Origin: Pseudevernia furfuracea | Lineage: Eukaryota; Ascomycota; Lecanoromycetes; Lecanorales; Parmeliaceae | DNA length: 64,000 bases | Direction of reading: 5' to 3' | Assembly (NCBI GenBank): GCA_022315425.1 | Contig: JAIUPT010000040.1 | Span: 1-64,000, forward strand | In this document: positions 54,011 to 64,000 of the stretch, piece after piece | Layout of the letters: every line of letters starts with the position of its first letter | Position numbering within the stretch: the stretch's first letter is position 1 | Notes under the pieces: generated by a model | Databases searched by the model: none | What the model was told of the DNA's origin: nothing | The model's input: the letters and a program-made list of their open reading frames with translations, nothing else | Position numbers and translations under genes: made by a program

Positions 54011-55074
54011 GCTCTGCGACGAAGAATACCCAGACGCTGTAGGTTGTTTGTGGTTGGGAAAACTCCGTAACGACCCGATCAAAGGAACTTACAGATTGCG
54101 GCTGGGAGAGAAAAGGCATGCAGAACCGCTCAGCCATCATTCCAGACTTTCGGAGAATACAACCGCAGCCGGTCCACAAGCATCATGGCGAAGGGGAACC
54201 CCAACATCGAATGGGGGTCCAGCGATCAAAGGCGGTCGGTCTAGCCTTGGCGGAATCAAAATCAGGCATTTACCGATCAACAAAGCGCCTTTCATCGCCC
54301 TCAAAGTTAACCGAACAAGTAACATCCACATTCAGTGGGCTTAGCAGTCGATCCGAAAGACGGCAGCCGTTCATTTTCTTCGACTTTGGACGAAAGAAAG
54401 TGCCAGGTCCTACTGATTGTGTAGCGTGGGCGAGATACTCGGCGCCTTATTCTTACGAACAAATTACCCTGGCGGATCCAAACCTGACGGGCCATTAGTG
54501 CCGTTCGTCTTCGGCCGAAGAGCGGGGACCGCTGCGGCCGAGCCGGCTAGGAAGGGAGGGGAGGAAGGAAGGAAGGACGTGAAAGCTAGCGGGGAAGTGT
54601 GCGGTCGTAGGAGCCTCGGCGGTGAGTTAGTTGAGGATGACTCAGACTTTCAATTCCGTACAATAATGCGCGTCTACGTTCTTCCTGCGTCTTCTCGTCA
54701 TCTCACGGCCGGCCTTTCTGGGAGCCCTGAATATGCTGTTAGTGCGCAACGCTCACATATCTATCTCATCGCTAGTGCATCAAAACGCCAAACATCCCCA
54801 GATTGCGAAAAAGTCATAAGCTGAAACAAGGCTGAGAAACTCAAATTTCGACACATGGCACAGAGAATGTTCGGGTGTGAGCTTCTGTCTATGACAAGGT
54901 AAATTACTTGATAGCGAGCCTTCGTCATATGTTTTGGTATCCATACAAAACCCGTTGAAGGTAGTATTAACAGACCGTGTTGAAATATCTGCAGACTAGG
55001 AAATCTAAACCCCGGCATCGATTGTGCCTCTATTCGTGGTTGTCTGTGCGCTCTCACCATCGAGGCCGCACATC
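54011..55074. other. GC-balanced region without a recognisable gene
   Basis: Overlapping plus frames (53976-54344, 54118-54498 and 54417-54824) have no motif. The part at about 54500-54640 is purine-rich (GGAAGG runs) with a GC palindrome (CTTCGGCCGAAG). Its texture resembles 34440-34973 and is unlike the fungal intergenic DNA around it. Confidence 0.4.
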
Positions 55075-55903
55075 TCAAGTCTGCGAGATTGTATAAGCGG
55101 TGGTCAACAGTTCCGCCCCACTTCCGGTAAACACCTCCGATCCCGCCTGGATACTCTGCACGTAATCCGCCGCTGGCAAATTCTCGTTCGTCTCGAGGTA
55201 CTTGTAGAAGTCGAGAAGGTCACCGCTGTAATCGGTAGCATTCGCGACGGCGACAAAGGTGTATACAGTCGTGGCTTCGTTCGTGCCGACGATGAGGTTG
55301 AATTGAGTGTTACCGAGGATCGGTGATGCGGTAGGGGTGGGAGGGTAGCCGTTGTTGCTCCGGGGGAAGACGCTGCCGAAGTCGCCGAGCCAGACCATGA
55401 CTTCGTAGGCTGGGGTACCCGAACAGGAAGCGCCGACGAAGGTGTCATAGGCGACGTTGGCGCGGATGGCAGAGCCCGTGTAGCTGTGGATCATGTCAGC
55501 GATAGAGTTGGAGGTTACTGTCTCATGGCAGGACATACCTCCACGACCAAGTCGTTGGGATTGAATTAATGGCGCTGATCTGCTTGCAAGACGTGGTTGA
55601 GGAATTGACGTGGGTGTAGCTCTTGACATTGCTGTCACCGTTGGCCCATGTCCAGGTCGTCTGCCACGCAAGAGAGTTGCCTTCAAGGCCGTTGATCTGC
55701 GAGCATTGAGAGCCTGTGCCGTAGGAGGATCCCCATTCGTCGGCGCCGATAGTGAAAGTTCCGGTGGATGTGCTCGCGTATGTGCCGCATTGAGAGACGC
55801 CTCTAGCCTTAATCGTTTTGTTTGGAGCAGCGGAGGTGGGAGCGAAGGTTGCCAGCAAAGGCAGTACATAGAGGGAGGCTTGCATTATGGGACTGTGGCG
55901 CAT
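55075..55903 (-). CDS. GH12 endoglucanase / xyloglucanase
   Basis: Two exons, 55903-55539 and 55483-55075, with a GTATGT...CACAG intron, giving 257 residues; the second Met (55885, MQASLYVLPLLATFAPTSAA) gives a neater signal peptide and 251 residues. The mature protein is a single GH12 jelly-roll: CGTYASTSTGTFTIGADEWG, WQTTWTWANG, then YTGSAIRANVAYDTFVGASC. The catalytic nucleophile Glu lies in AYEVMVWLG and the acid/base Glu in QAGSEVFTGSGAELLTT. All hallmark residues are present and the length is normal, so the enzyme should be active and secreted, cleaving beta-1,4-glucan or xyloglucan. No carbohydrate-binding module. Confidence 0.93.
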
Positions 55904-55971
55904 TCTAGCAAGTAGTTTCGTTTCTGTCTAGACAGATTTTCCTATCTTGAGGAACTTAGATACAAGAAGAA

Positions 55972-56040
55972 GATAATGATGATGATGACGATGATGATGA
56001 TGATGATGAAGGAGAAGGAGAAGAAGCAGAAGCAGAAAGA
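55972..56040 (+). repeat. GAT and GAAG/GCAGAA microsatellite
   Basis: A GAT trinucleotide run (about 55977-56009) passes into GAAGGA/AGCAGA repeats. It lies about 70 bp upstream of the GH12 start, in its probable promoter or 5' UTR. Confidence 0.85.
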
Positions 56041-58556
56041 GTCGAACTTATAGCAGAAAGATTGCCGGAGTTCCAAGGATGGTATCATTACGTGTAAAAA
56101 CGAACGACCCCTCCGAAGAACCTTGCATAACATCCTTCCACGACGATTGTGTCTGAGCCGATAGCACTGATGATGAATGGCGGTGGGCATGTAGCTTTCA
56201 TTCGAGGGTACGCATATACCCGAGGAGAATCCTGCGCCATTACACGCATCTGGGCCGTTGTCATGCAGATAAGCAATATCGATGATGAAACCGAAAGATC
56301 TTGACAAGATCTGTATTGTATTCTCTGCTACTTACCAAGGGATATCTGACGCTCTAGTCGAAGTTTGTCTTGGATTGTATCTCATTGAAGCCTTTTTCTT
56401 CCATTTTTCTTTCATTTTTCTCTCATAATGTGCTAAAACTGCATGTAGACGGCTCCTTAAAAAAGACATGGGTAGTGGCTGTCATTGTGAACCGGTTCCG
56501 ATCGGAAGGCTCAACAGGATCTTAGGTACTGCAGCGGTGAGAAAGAACAAGAGCATCTTTGCTGCCATTGTGGTTAGCTTCGCTCTGAATTACGTAATTA
56601 GGACTTCCATCGCTTGGAAGCCTCGTACTATTACGGGGATTTCGAATTAGGCAGGGGCTGCCGACCTCTTATGGACAGCCAGCACATGGTGTCTTGATAG
56701 ATGGCGTGCGACATTAACGGGCGAAACATTTAGCTTCTAGCCTGAAATTCGACCTTCGACCTTCGACCTGCATGAGCGTGACACTAAGGTGGATCGGAGA
56801 AGATTTGTGGAGTGCATTGGGCTTATGTGGCTAGCTGACATGGAACGAAGCAGATTTCTTTCCCTCATTTGCCACCCGCGCGGTCAGCGACTAGTGGCTT
56901 CACGAAGGATCAAACCCTCCTATCATTTATGGCTGAATCCTAGAGAGAAAGCCGTTGACTAGGCCAGTAAGCACGGCGGCCGAGAATGTACGAGGCCCAA
57001 TGTTGGTAGAGAAGCTGTCACCCTCATTGGCCACGGCGGCATCATCATAGTCTTTGAAGAAAAAAAGGTCATGATTATGTAGTCACGTGTGTCAGCCCTA
57101 ACCCTTTCTTGTCCGTTACTGATGCAGCCTTCAGGTGCGCGCTAAAAGTGAGGCCCCATTAAATTAAACGTGCAACTATGAAGCAGACTTCAAGAATTGT
57201 TAAAAATTTCCTACTTACCCTATTACAATGATATAGACAGTCGTATAGGATTTCCTTCGTATCTAGGACAGAGCTTAAGGACTCACTTGGGTGAAATAGA
57301 GAAAGAAATCCCAGTCCCACGTCTCTAGTTGAGTATTCGTAGGATAATCAGGCAACGTCGTTTATAAGGGTGACTCTCTTCATGCGTTATCTGATCAGTG
57401 TGTACGAATCAAACCAGATGCTCACCGCCTGTAGCTTGCTCATAGGTACATCTCAAGGACGGTAATCGCCATCGAGAACCTGCGTCAAAGAGAGATCGAG
57501 GCGCCATGGTGGAGAAGGTGCAAAAAAGCGCGCGCGGTAGATTGAAGACATCCATTCAAGAAGGGTTTTCGCAAAGCCACTACGGGAGTAAGGTACCTCT
57601 GGTTGAACGTGTTGTTTTCCCAACAGACAACACTATCCGCATGCTTCGACGCAAACGATAGTTTCTATCTCTTCGGTCGACTTCTTCATTCTACATTCCA
57701 ACAGATCAAACCGTTATCCATTTCAGAAATTTTACCTATACAGCGTCCATTGGTAGCTACAATGGCGTTTCCAGGGCCCGGAACTATTGGTTCTGCGTTT
57801 GAAATTTCCGTCGCTGGTCAAGCATCCTACTACTGTCTGACTCGGGCTGGATATAAGTGCTTGTTCACCCGTCTTGTAGTCGTGAGATGCTCTTTGGGGG
57901 TCTTTTGCAGCACACTCGAGCTCAAGAAAAGACATTTGGAAGGGGGATGGAATATCCAGGAACGGAATTTCGATGGCTTGATTGTCATATTGCCACGATA
58001 CACTCTTGTTAGAATGAGGGAGGATTGAAATGTTGAAACTAAAAAGGGGATTGAAGCTGCAGAGACCGTTGCAGTCAGTCGATATCGTTGTTGAACTCCG
58101 AATCCCAAACATACAATTGCCCCTTGATTGGCCTACCATCGGCGACTATTGCGTAGTCGATATCGTGCAGCCAAATATGAAGCTAAACACTACGACAGCG
58201 ACCGGCGTATATACGCTTGTGACAAATGCTTGAAAGCTAGATCACTAATCTGCCGACAAAATTCGTTCCCGTCGGTTCGTTTCATACCTTCCATCGACAA
58301 TTATTAGCCATTCATTGCATTGGGCCTCGTAGTGTCAAATCTAGCAGCTGCTTTTGGGGTAAACGTTGCAATTACTTGTGCGAAAAGGTCCCAAAATCGT
58401 CTTCAAGATCTTTGCTGAACCTATCTAATATGCGACATTGGAATAACAATGCCGTCACGACTGGAATGCTTTGTTAGCATTTCTAGACGCTGAGCGATGA
58501 GTCATTGCATCCATTACCTGTGTACGTTTTCTCTGCGATGTTGAACAAGATACTCC
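56041..58556. other. Gene-poor interval
   Basis: No gene could be supported. Opposing frames at 57603-58028 and 58139-57732 have some coding flavour but no motif and no splice structure. No repeats other than the adjacent microsatellite. Confidence 0.5.
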
Positions 58557-59093
58557 TCAAGCAAATTTACTCAACGTTTCCCTGATAGTGGAGTCTGACT
58601 GGCCTTGAATGGATACGAAAATCAACTCTTTTTTCAAACTTGAACTATGTGGTAGATTTGTAGCAAGGATAGGCAGAAACATCGGTGTTTGCAAGCTGTG
58701 TGACCCATGCTTCCTTATCCGCAATCGACCCACCCTTGTTCGCGCCCGTTTCGCCAATACAGAAATGTTCACTGTACTGGTTGGCGAATTGTCATAGAAC
58801 GCACCGTAAGAGCTGGCGAATGTGGCTCCCGGATCAGGGTAATTGTCCATGCCGAAAATATCGACGTAATCGGCTTCGGGCCACCAGCCGGTCACATTTT
58901 CGACTGTGTCCACATTAGGCGACCAGAACATAAGGATTCTAGTGTTAGTTGCAACAACATCATGAACGGTCTGCCATGCCAGGATAAATTCGGCTTGCGC
59001 TAGTATACAATTCAGAGCGCCCACCAGAGAATTCAACGCGGACGAGGCTTGCTCACTGCCTCCAGCGTACTCAGTCAACTTCGCCAACGTCAA
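58557..59093 (-). pseudogene. GH26-like mannanase, C-terminal fragment with frameshifts
   Basis: Reads AWQTVHDVVATNTRILMFWS, then WWPEADYVDIFGMDNYP and FASSYGAFYDN, as in fungal GH26-like glycosidases. After a frameshift the correct continuation is FCIGETGANKGG (with the catalytic-type Glu), EAWVTQLANTDVSAYPCYKS, then a TAG where Trp is expected. A one-base insertion precedes IQGQSDSTIRETLSKF. The N-terminal half is missing: the fragment starts at the 3' end of the neighbouring oxidoreductase gene and overlaps it by about 23 nt. At least three lesions plus truncation make it non-functional. Confidence 0.75.
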
Positions 59094-60140
59094 CTTGCTT
59101 CACTGCCACCAACGCTCTCTCTCCCTCCTCTGCGCAGAGCTGTGCTGAGACTCCACCAGCAGCCGCGACGCCATGAGCAACAGCGATAGTGACCTGTGTC
59201 AGGGGGGTACCTGCATCGCCGGCAACAAAGCAACCTTTGACGCTGGTCTCACCAAATGGCTCGTTCCTTTTGAGGCAACTTCCGAACATTGTGGGAACGA
59301 TCTCAACCGCCAACCCGTCGACCAACATCTGCTGCCCCACTGGCTCCGTGGGAGGCTTGTTAACCAGGAAGCCCATCCGTTTGCTTCCACCGTCTCCGAA
59401 GTGGACATCGACCCCCGTCTCCCCAGTCGGTGCACGGGTCAGCTTGACAATGATCCGTTCATCGGAGACGCAGCCGGCAGATCGTGCGGCATTCATAGCT
59501 TCTTTCAGTGCAGGATCTTCGGAGAACGGACCGTTTGTGAAGATCGTGACGTTCGGTTTGTCCCCGCTCAAATGACAAATCATCATTGCATGGTTGAGGT
59601 GCCCCGCTGTGGAAAATCCCATCAGTCCGATAGGTAAGTGAGAGCGTTCAAAGCCATCGCAGAAAAGGCATTGGTAGCTGTAGAATCCGCATTAGTATCG
59701 CAAAGGTGCGTGGAAAGACGCAAGACATACATGTTATCAGGCCAGTTCTCAGCATAGCCCTCAGTATCGGGAAAGATGTCTCTAGCCCCCATCGCTAGCA
59801 CCAGTTTCCTTCCTCTCCACATCTTACCGCCTTTCTCTTCGACCTCAAAACCTTGATATTCGTTCTCAAAGTTCGCCTTCCGGACCTTGATCGCCTCGCC
59901 CTCTGCAAACTCAATGCCGTTTCCGTATTTCTCGATCTGCTCTCTCCCTATCCTGCGGAATTCTGCGGGATGTGCGCCGTCGAAACCGAGGACAGTATGC
60001 ATGGCTTCGATGCCATTGTTGCGGAAATTTTGATGGGAGAGTACGAGGGCGGTGCGTTTGACCCGAGCGAGACCTAGGGCTGTGGAGAGGCCTGCGGGAC
60101 CAGCACCGAGGATGAGGGCGTCGTACACTCTGCTAGGCAT
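59071..60140 (-). CDS. Thioredoxin-reductase-like FAD/NADPH oxidoreductase (GliT-like class)
   Basis: Two exons, 60140-59731 and 59677-59071, joined across a GTATGT...TACAG intron; 338 residues from ATG 60140. FAD motif DALILGAGPAGLSTALGLAR at the N-terminus, redox pair CLFCDGFE just after the splice junction (about residue 140), NADPH-domain start GLMGFSTAGHLNHA, and FAD-ribose motif KGCFVAGDAGTP near the C-terminus. The CxxC is of the low-molecular-weight thioredoxin reductase type and is shared by dithiol oxidases such as GliT in gliotoxin pathways. Without a neighbouring NRPS the substrate is open. The final codons overlap a GH26 pseudogene fragment, so the original 3' end may have been altered. 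Confidence 0.88.
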
Positions 60141-61157
60141 GGCGACTTTTAAGGCTTTTTTGGGTAGCTTTGAGTGGTGTGGTTTTCGATAGATGATGAA
60201 TTGTGAAATGTGGGCAGTCGTTATAGATGGGAAAGGAAAGTTCTTCCTTAAGATGGATATAAGTCTTCTATGATTTGCTTTGAAAATTGAATAGCCAGCT
60301 TGGGGGAGGCCCACCACTTTATAGCGGTTCGGGCACTTTGTGAGCCTGGTTCCACATCCGAAATGTCACCGAGGCGGCCGAAAAGTTTGCGAAAAGTCGA
60401 CGACGGCATCTAGAAATCTCCAGCTGATGACGACAGCATGAATTCCATTTGCACTACCACCTGGAGAGTTGAGCGCACGCAGAGCCAAAAACTCAACAAC
60501 TTCTTCATACAAAAATTCCATTCTGAGTGTAGGAGCTTGCGAGCGCTAGTCCAAACTCTGAGGCAGAAAAAGAAAGTAGAGTAAGCGAAACTGGATGACA
60601 AAGCATGTCAGCCAATCGGGTTACCGAATTACTCTAGTGGGTTTCGCAATAATCCAGGGGTTCGAGAATAACCAACGATGTCCTCCAACAGCAACAGTTG
60701 CATCGGTTGATCAAACACCTCTGCGACGTCACATACCACCATCTTGAAACCGCTGTCACCCTCTATTCGGACTCATGACATCTATTATCTACTTGTAACC
60801 ATGCTAGCTCGGTGTACTATACAAATCCCTTCACCCGCGCGTCCACAACGATGCCAGATCAACGCCCATCGTATTGACCAGAGACTTCAACAATGTCATG
60901 GCAGTAACGGAATAGGTAGATAGGGACTGAGCAGCCTCATCTCTACCATTCATTCTGTGCTCAAGGTCCTGCCTCAGGCTAGAACGGGGGCACGGATGAA
61001 TAAGCGTCTTACCGCATTAACCTCATCCCCGAGGCGTGCATATAATACCACATCATTCTACTCTTCCCTCAACCTCTTACCGAATTCTTCCGAGTCGTCC
61101 GCCCTTTTCGAGATTTACATACAGATCTAAACACAGCACTTGATATTCAAAAGAAGA
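60141..61157. other. Intergenic, divergent promoter region
   Basis: Lies between the minus-strand oxidoreductase and the plus-strand methyltransferase, which are transcribed divergently. No gene seen. Confidence 0.6.
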
Positions 61158-62204
61158 ATGGCGCACATGCTCGATGGCCCAGTGCCCGACGGTGCACGAA
61201 GCGTCTCTTGGCCGTGGTATCATCACGTTCTTACAAATGAGCTGACCGTGGATGCGCGTACTCTATTCGAGCAGTATGCCAAGGTCCCACCAAAAGACGT
61301 CGAAAACCACATCTACCGAATAGTAAGCTCCGAGGCCTTTCGTAACCACCGAATACTGGTTGGCTAATTTGCTTCATAGAGAGACAAAGCTTGGGGCATC
61401 TTTCCTTGGCCTTGCATTGGGGAATTCTGGTTCCTCAGCTTTGGCCTAGCCAAGCACCCACTCTACCACAATCTGGTCCTCCCACGTTTGAAGACCGGAG
61501 ACTCACTGCTCGATCTGGGATCATGTATGGGCCAAGATCTCCGAAAGCTCGTCTTTGATGGCGCACCTTCCGAAAAGCTTTATGCTTCCGATGTATTTCC
61601 ACAGTACGAAGGCCTCTCATATGAGCTGTGGCGTGACAAAGATTCCTTCCCCCATCACTTTCTCGCTGATGACGTCCTGGCCGACAACGAAGTCTTCATG
61701 AAGGGAGCTTTGATGGCCAAGCTGGGCCCAGGTCAAACCGACATCATCGCTATCAACATGTTCCTGCACCTCTTCGACTATGAGAACCAGCTTAAAGTCG
61801 CAACGCGCATCCTGCGTCTCCTCTCCCACAGACCCGGAAGCTTGATACTTGGCTCCCAAGCTGGTGTTCGACCTCCTATGGAGCAGCCGCTGAAGCCTCC
61901 CTTCGACAAGACCGAGGACGGAGAGACTAGGACTATCTACCGACACAGCCCGGATTCCTTCATAGACCTCTGGAAGAGGGCTGGAGCCTTTGCGGGAGTG
62001 CCGATCAGAGTCTGGGCCGATTTTCAGATAATGGAAAAGAGGTCGGAACAGTATCCTGCAGGGGTGGATACAGGGCTCGAAGCCGTCGCGTCGAAGAAGC
62101 CTTTCACTGCAGACGATCTCTTCTCGACGAGCCCGGCGAAGAAAGTCCTGTTTTCGACAGAGCCGGAAGCCAGAAGGCTATACTTCTCGATCATTAGGAC
62201 CTGA
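61158..62204 (+). CDS. Class I SAM-dependent methyltransferase, secondary-metabolism type
   Basis: Two exons, 61158-61322 and 61380-62204, joined across GTAAGC...CATAG; 329 residues. ATG 61158 is the first in frame. The N-terminal part contains HIYRIRDKAWGIFPWPCIGE and SFGLAKHPLYHNL, then SAM motif I in SLLDLGSCMGQDLRKLVFDG, followed by LYASDVFPQYEGLSYELWRD (motif II-like acidic residue), DIIAINMFLHLFDYENQLKV and PGSLILGSQAGVRPP. This arrangement is seen in small-molecule methyltransferases of fungal meroterpenoid and polyketide clusters. Substrate cannot be told from sequence. Divergent from the GliT-like gene, which may be co-regulated. Confidence 0.85.
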
Positions 62205-64000
62205 GGAGATGAGCATTATTCCACCTCAAACCTCGGAGAGACGATTGAGATGCATTCGCGTGCGGAAACTCCGCTGCATAGCTACCATAAGATATACTAG
62301 CCAGGGCCTCGTGTTCTGCATCTACTACCGCCCAGATCACCAATAGCGCTCGCTTACTGTGCCACCGAAGGCAAATACAAGAGATAAAATTGATGACGCT
62401 AGGATATTTATGAGGATGCTTGCTTGCCAAGAAGTCATTGTGGGAGGCGTACTATTTGTTGCTCGGATATTGCTTTCTTGATCTGGTTCTGTTTTCCAGC
62501 CTCTGGGCAGGAACAACGCCGGTTTGTTTCATAGGGCATGTGTTGATGGGTTCTAATTTGTCTGAATCTTTCGAGTGTCTTCATAATAAATACGCGTTGA
62601 AAGCAATTGAGGTGCCCGGCCTGTAGTATCTTTACCTCGTGTAAAGATGACTTGCTCCTTTCTTCACGATGCACTCTCAAGCTGACAACACGGTTCTGAA
62701 CAGTGGAACAGTGGATTAGTGAGGGCTCATGGGCCTCGTACTCGGTCCATATATACCACGCGGCGATAGGCACCGCACCATGTGATTCCGTCATAGATAT
62801 TCGCCATGTGGTATTCAGGATTGCCGTACCTAGGCCATGTTCCCCCCCCCCCTCCTCAGCATACTCTTTGTCTCCTCAATCGAGTTTATATACACGGAAC
62901 CATAGTGTTCCTCTAGCGCCCCCGCCGCACCTGTATATAGCTTTCAATACTCCATTTACATGCCGCTAAAAGCATAGAAGTTCTCTAGCGCTAGCGCACG
63001 GGAATTTTGCCTGTTCAAGGCCTCTCTTCACATGCTGGCTTTGGTTTTAGGATGGCCCAATCACTATTTCCATCACTTGTATAGCCTCGTGGTCCCGACG
63101 TGCATTCTTGCCGAGCATGAGAAGACCAAGTATAGTGAGTGGAGGGTGGCGAAGCCGGGGAGGGGGGGGGGGGGGGGGGGGGGGGTTTCAGCCTGGCTAT
63201 AATGGACCATGAACGCCAACCGCTGAAACACCATCTTTGCCACCTTCTTATCCATTCTAATTTTTGTACTCCATCAACATTTCCAACCAGTCAGGTCCAA
63301 TAGAGCGTTTGCTCATCTCCAAGTGTTTTTGACATCGTGGGTAGGGGGACGGCGGGACGGTGCATCGTTTTAAGAGATATGGGGTTAATCGATACCATGA
63401 GTTCCGGCAGGCTTCAATCACCCGTGGCAAAGATTCAAACCACGTCCCTCCTCGAGACCGCCGCCATGGCTACTGTACCTTCCTCAGTCTGCTTAACGAG
63501 ATCCAATTCCAGATTAGCTATCATGTAGAATATCCATTCGTTCGTTGCGTGAAAGTTGCTCGAATGAACGGTCGCCAAAATTCATGTCAATGTTGTATTG
63601 CCATTTCGTGTTCTCGAACAGATTGAAGGTGGAGATTTCAAAATCGCGCATATCAAATGCACAACCGAGCTCCCTGATCGGGGGGGAAATAGGGTCGGTA
63701 TAACTTCCCACTATCGTACACCACCATGGAATACCCGTCAATTTTTCCCCGATTGAGAAGAGGACAGCTCGAGCCTCAGCCCGCCGCTGACCGTTCACTG
63801 TGAGTAGTTGTCACCGTTCTCAGGAAACCCCGTAGAGTAGAGTGACGTGGTTAGAAACAAAGGTCATGGCCGCCGCTAAACATAACCCTTCGATATGGAA
63901 CACGAGGCAGCATCTAGCCTCCACCGCAACGTCATCTAAAACCGCGACACGGGATCGATGCCAAAGACAAAGTCTTCCTCGAGACTGATAGGTGGGAGAG
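62205..64000. other. Right-edge intergenic region with G and C homopolymers
   Basis: Contains C11 at 62842-62852 and G24 at 63162-63185. Opposing frames at 63360-63626 and 63798-63514 have no recognisable domain. No gene supported up to the window edge. Confidence 0.5.
63162..63185 (+). repeat. Poly-G tract (G24)
   Basis: Twenty-four consecutive G, preceded by GGGGA, so a G-rich block of about 29 bases capable of G-quadruplex formation. The exact length may be a sequencing artefact. Confidence 0.85.

Noticed and set aside
57603..58139. Opposing 135-141 codon frames
   Set aside because: Mutually exclusive, no recognisable domain, and neither has convincing start or intron context.

Overview
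The window looks like a chromosome segment of a filamentous ascomycete (Pezizomycotina). The evidence is short 50-60 nt GT-AG introns, typical fungal families (fungal-rhodopsin/PTH11-like membrane proteins, DUF3669, DUF7924, WSC domains, a SUR7/PalI-like protein, GH12, ArsH), and AT-rich islands that look damaged by repeat-induced point mutation (RIP). No ribosomal RNA, tRNA or CRISPR array could be supported.

Layout. (1) 1-10.7 kb is a repeat graveyard. Two copies (about 1177-2857 and 5819-9070) of an apparently undescribed composite element share an AT-rich body, a trinucleotide microsatellite, a GCTGAG-based minisatellite, four 12-bp units and a 180-bp palindrome-rich terminus. A third copy of the terminus (3066-3245) lies exactly where a minus-strand Ty3/gypsy element (268-bp LTR 5549-5816, gag, protease and RT remnants) breaks off. 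A 5'-truncated, Tad1-type LINE fragment (6715-8127) sits inside the second composite copy, with a 12-bp target-site duplication. RIP-degraded retroelement sequence with a probable LTR (10014-10496) closes the block. (2) 10.7-23.8 kb is gene-poor and full of decaying genes: a secreted-protein pseudogene, a DUF3669 gene, an O-methyltransferase whose 5' exon could not be found, a PTH11-like pseudogene, and a subtilisin-like protease with a broken N-terminal part. (3) 23.8-33.5 kb carries intact genes: an F-box protein, a five-exon PTH11-like receptor with a 20-nt microexon, an MDR oxidoreductase, ArsH, and a small membrane protein. (4) 35.3-41.8 kb is one very large secreted protein: beta-propeller, ASH-like domains and seven WSC domains, about 1,981 residues in seven exons. 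(5) 46.7-52.5 kb has a duplicated-zinc-finger protein, a DUF7924 protein and a SUR7/PalI-like tetraspan protein. (6) 53.9-62.2 kb has a FAD-protein fragment, a GH12 endoglucanase, a GH26 pseudogene fragment abutting a thioredoxin-reductase-like gene, and a class I SAM methyltransferase.

How they fit together. There is no classical operon or complete secondary-metabolite cluster, because no backbone enzyme is present. GH12, the GH26 remnant, the WSC giant and the subtilase suggest a saprotrophic or plant-associated lifestyle. The thioredoxin-reductase-like gene next to the methyltransferase recalls tailoring genes of fungal metabolite clusters, but that is inference. Exon boundaries were deduced by hand from GT-AG sites, frame continuity and family expectations; exon lengths were checked for reading-frame consistency. 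The most novel item is the composite element and its palindromic terminus, whose arms change in matched fashion between copies.
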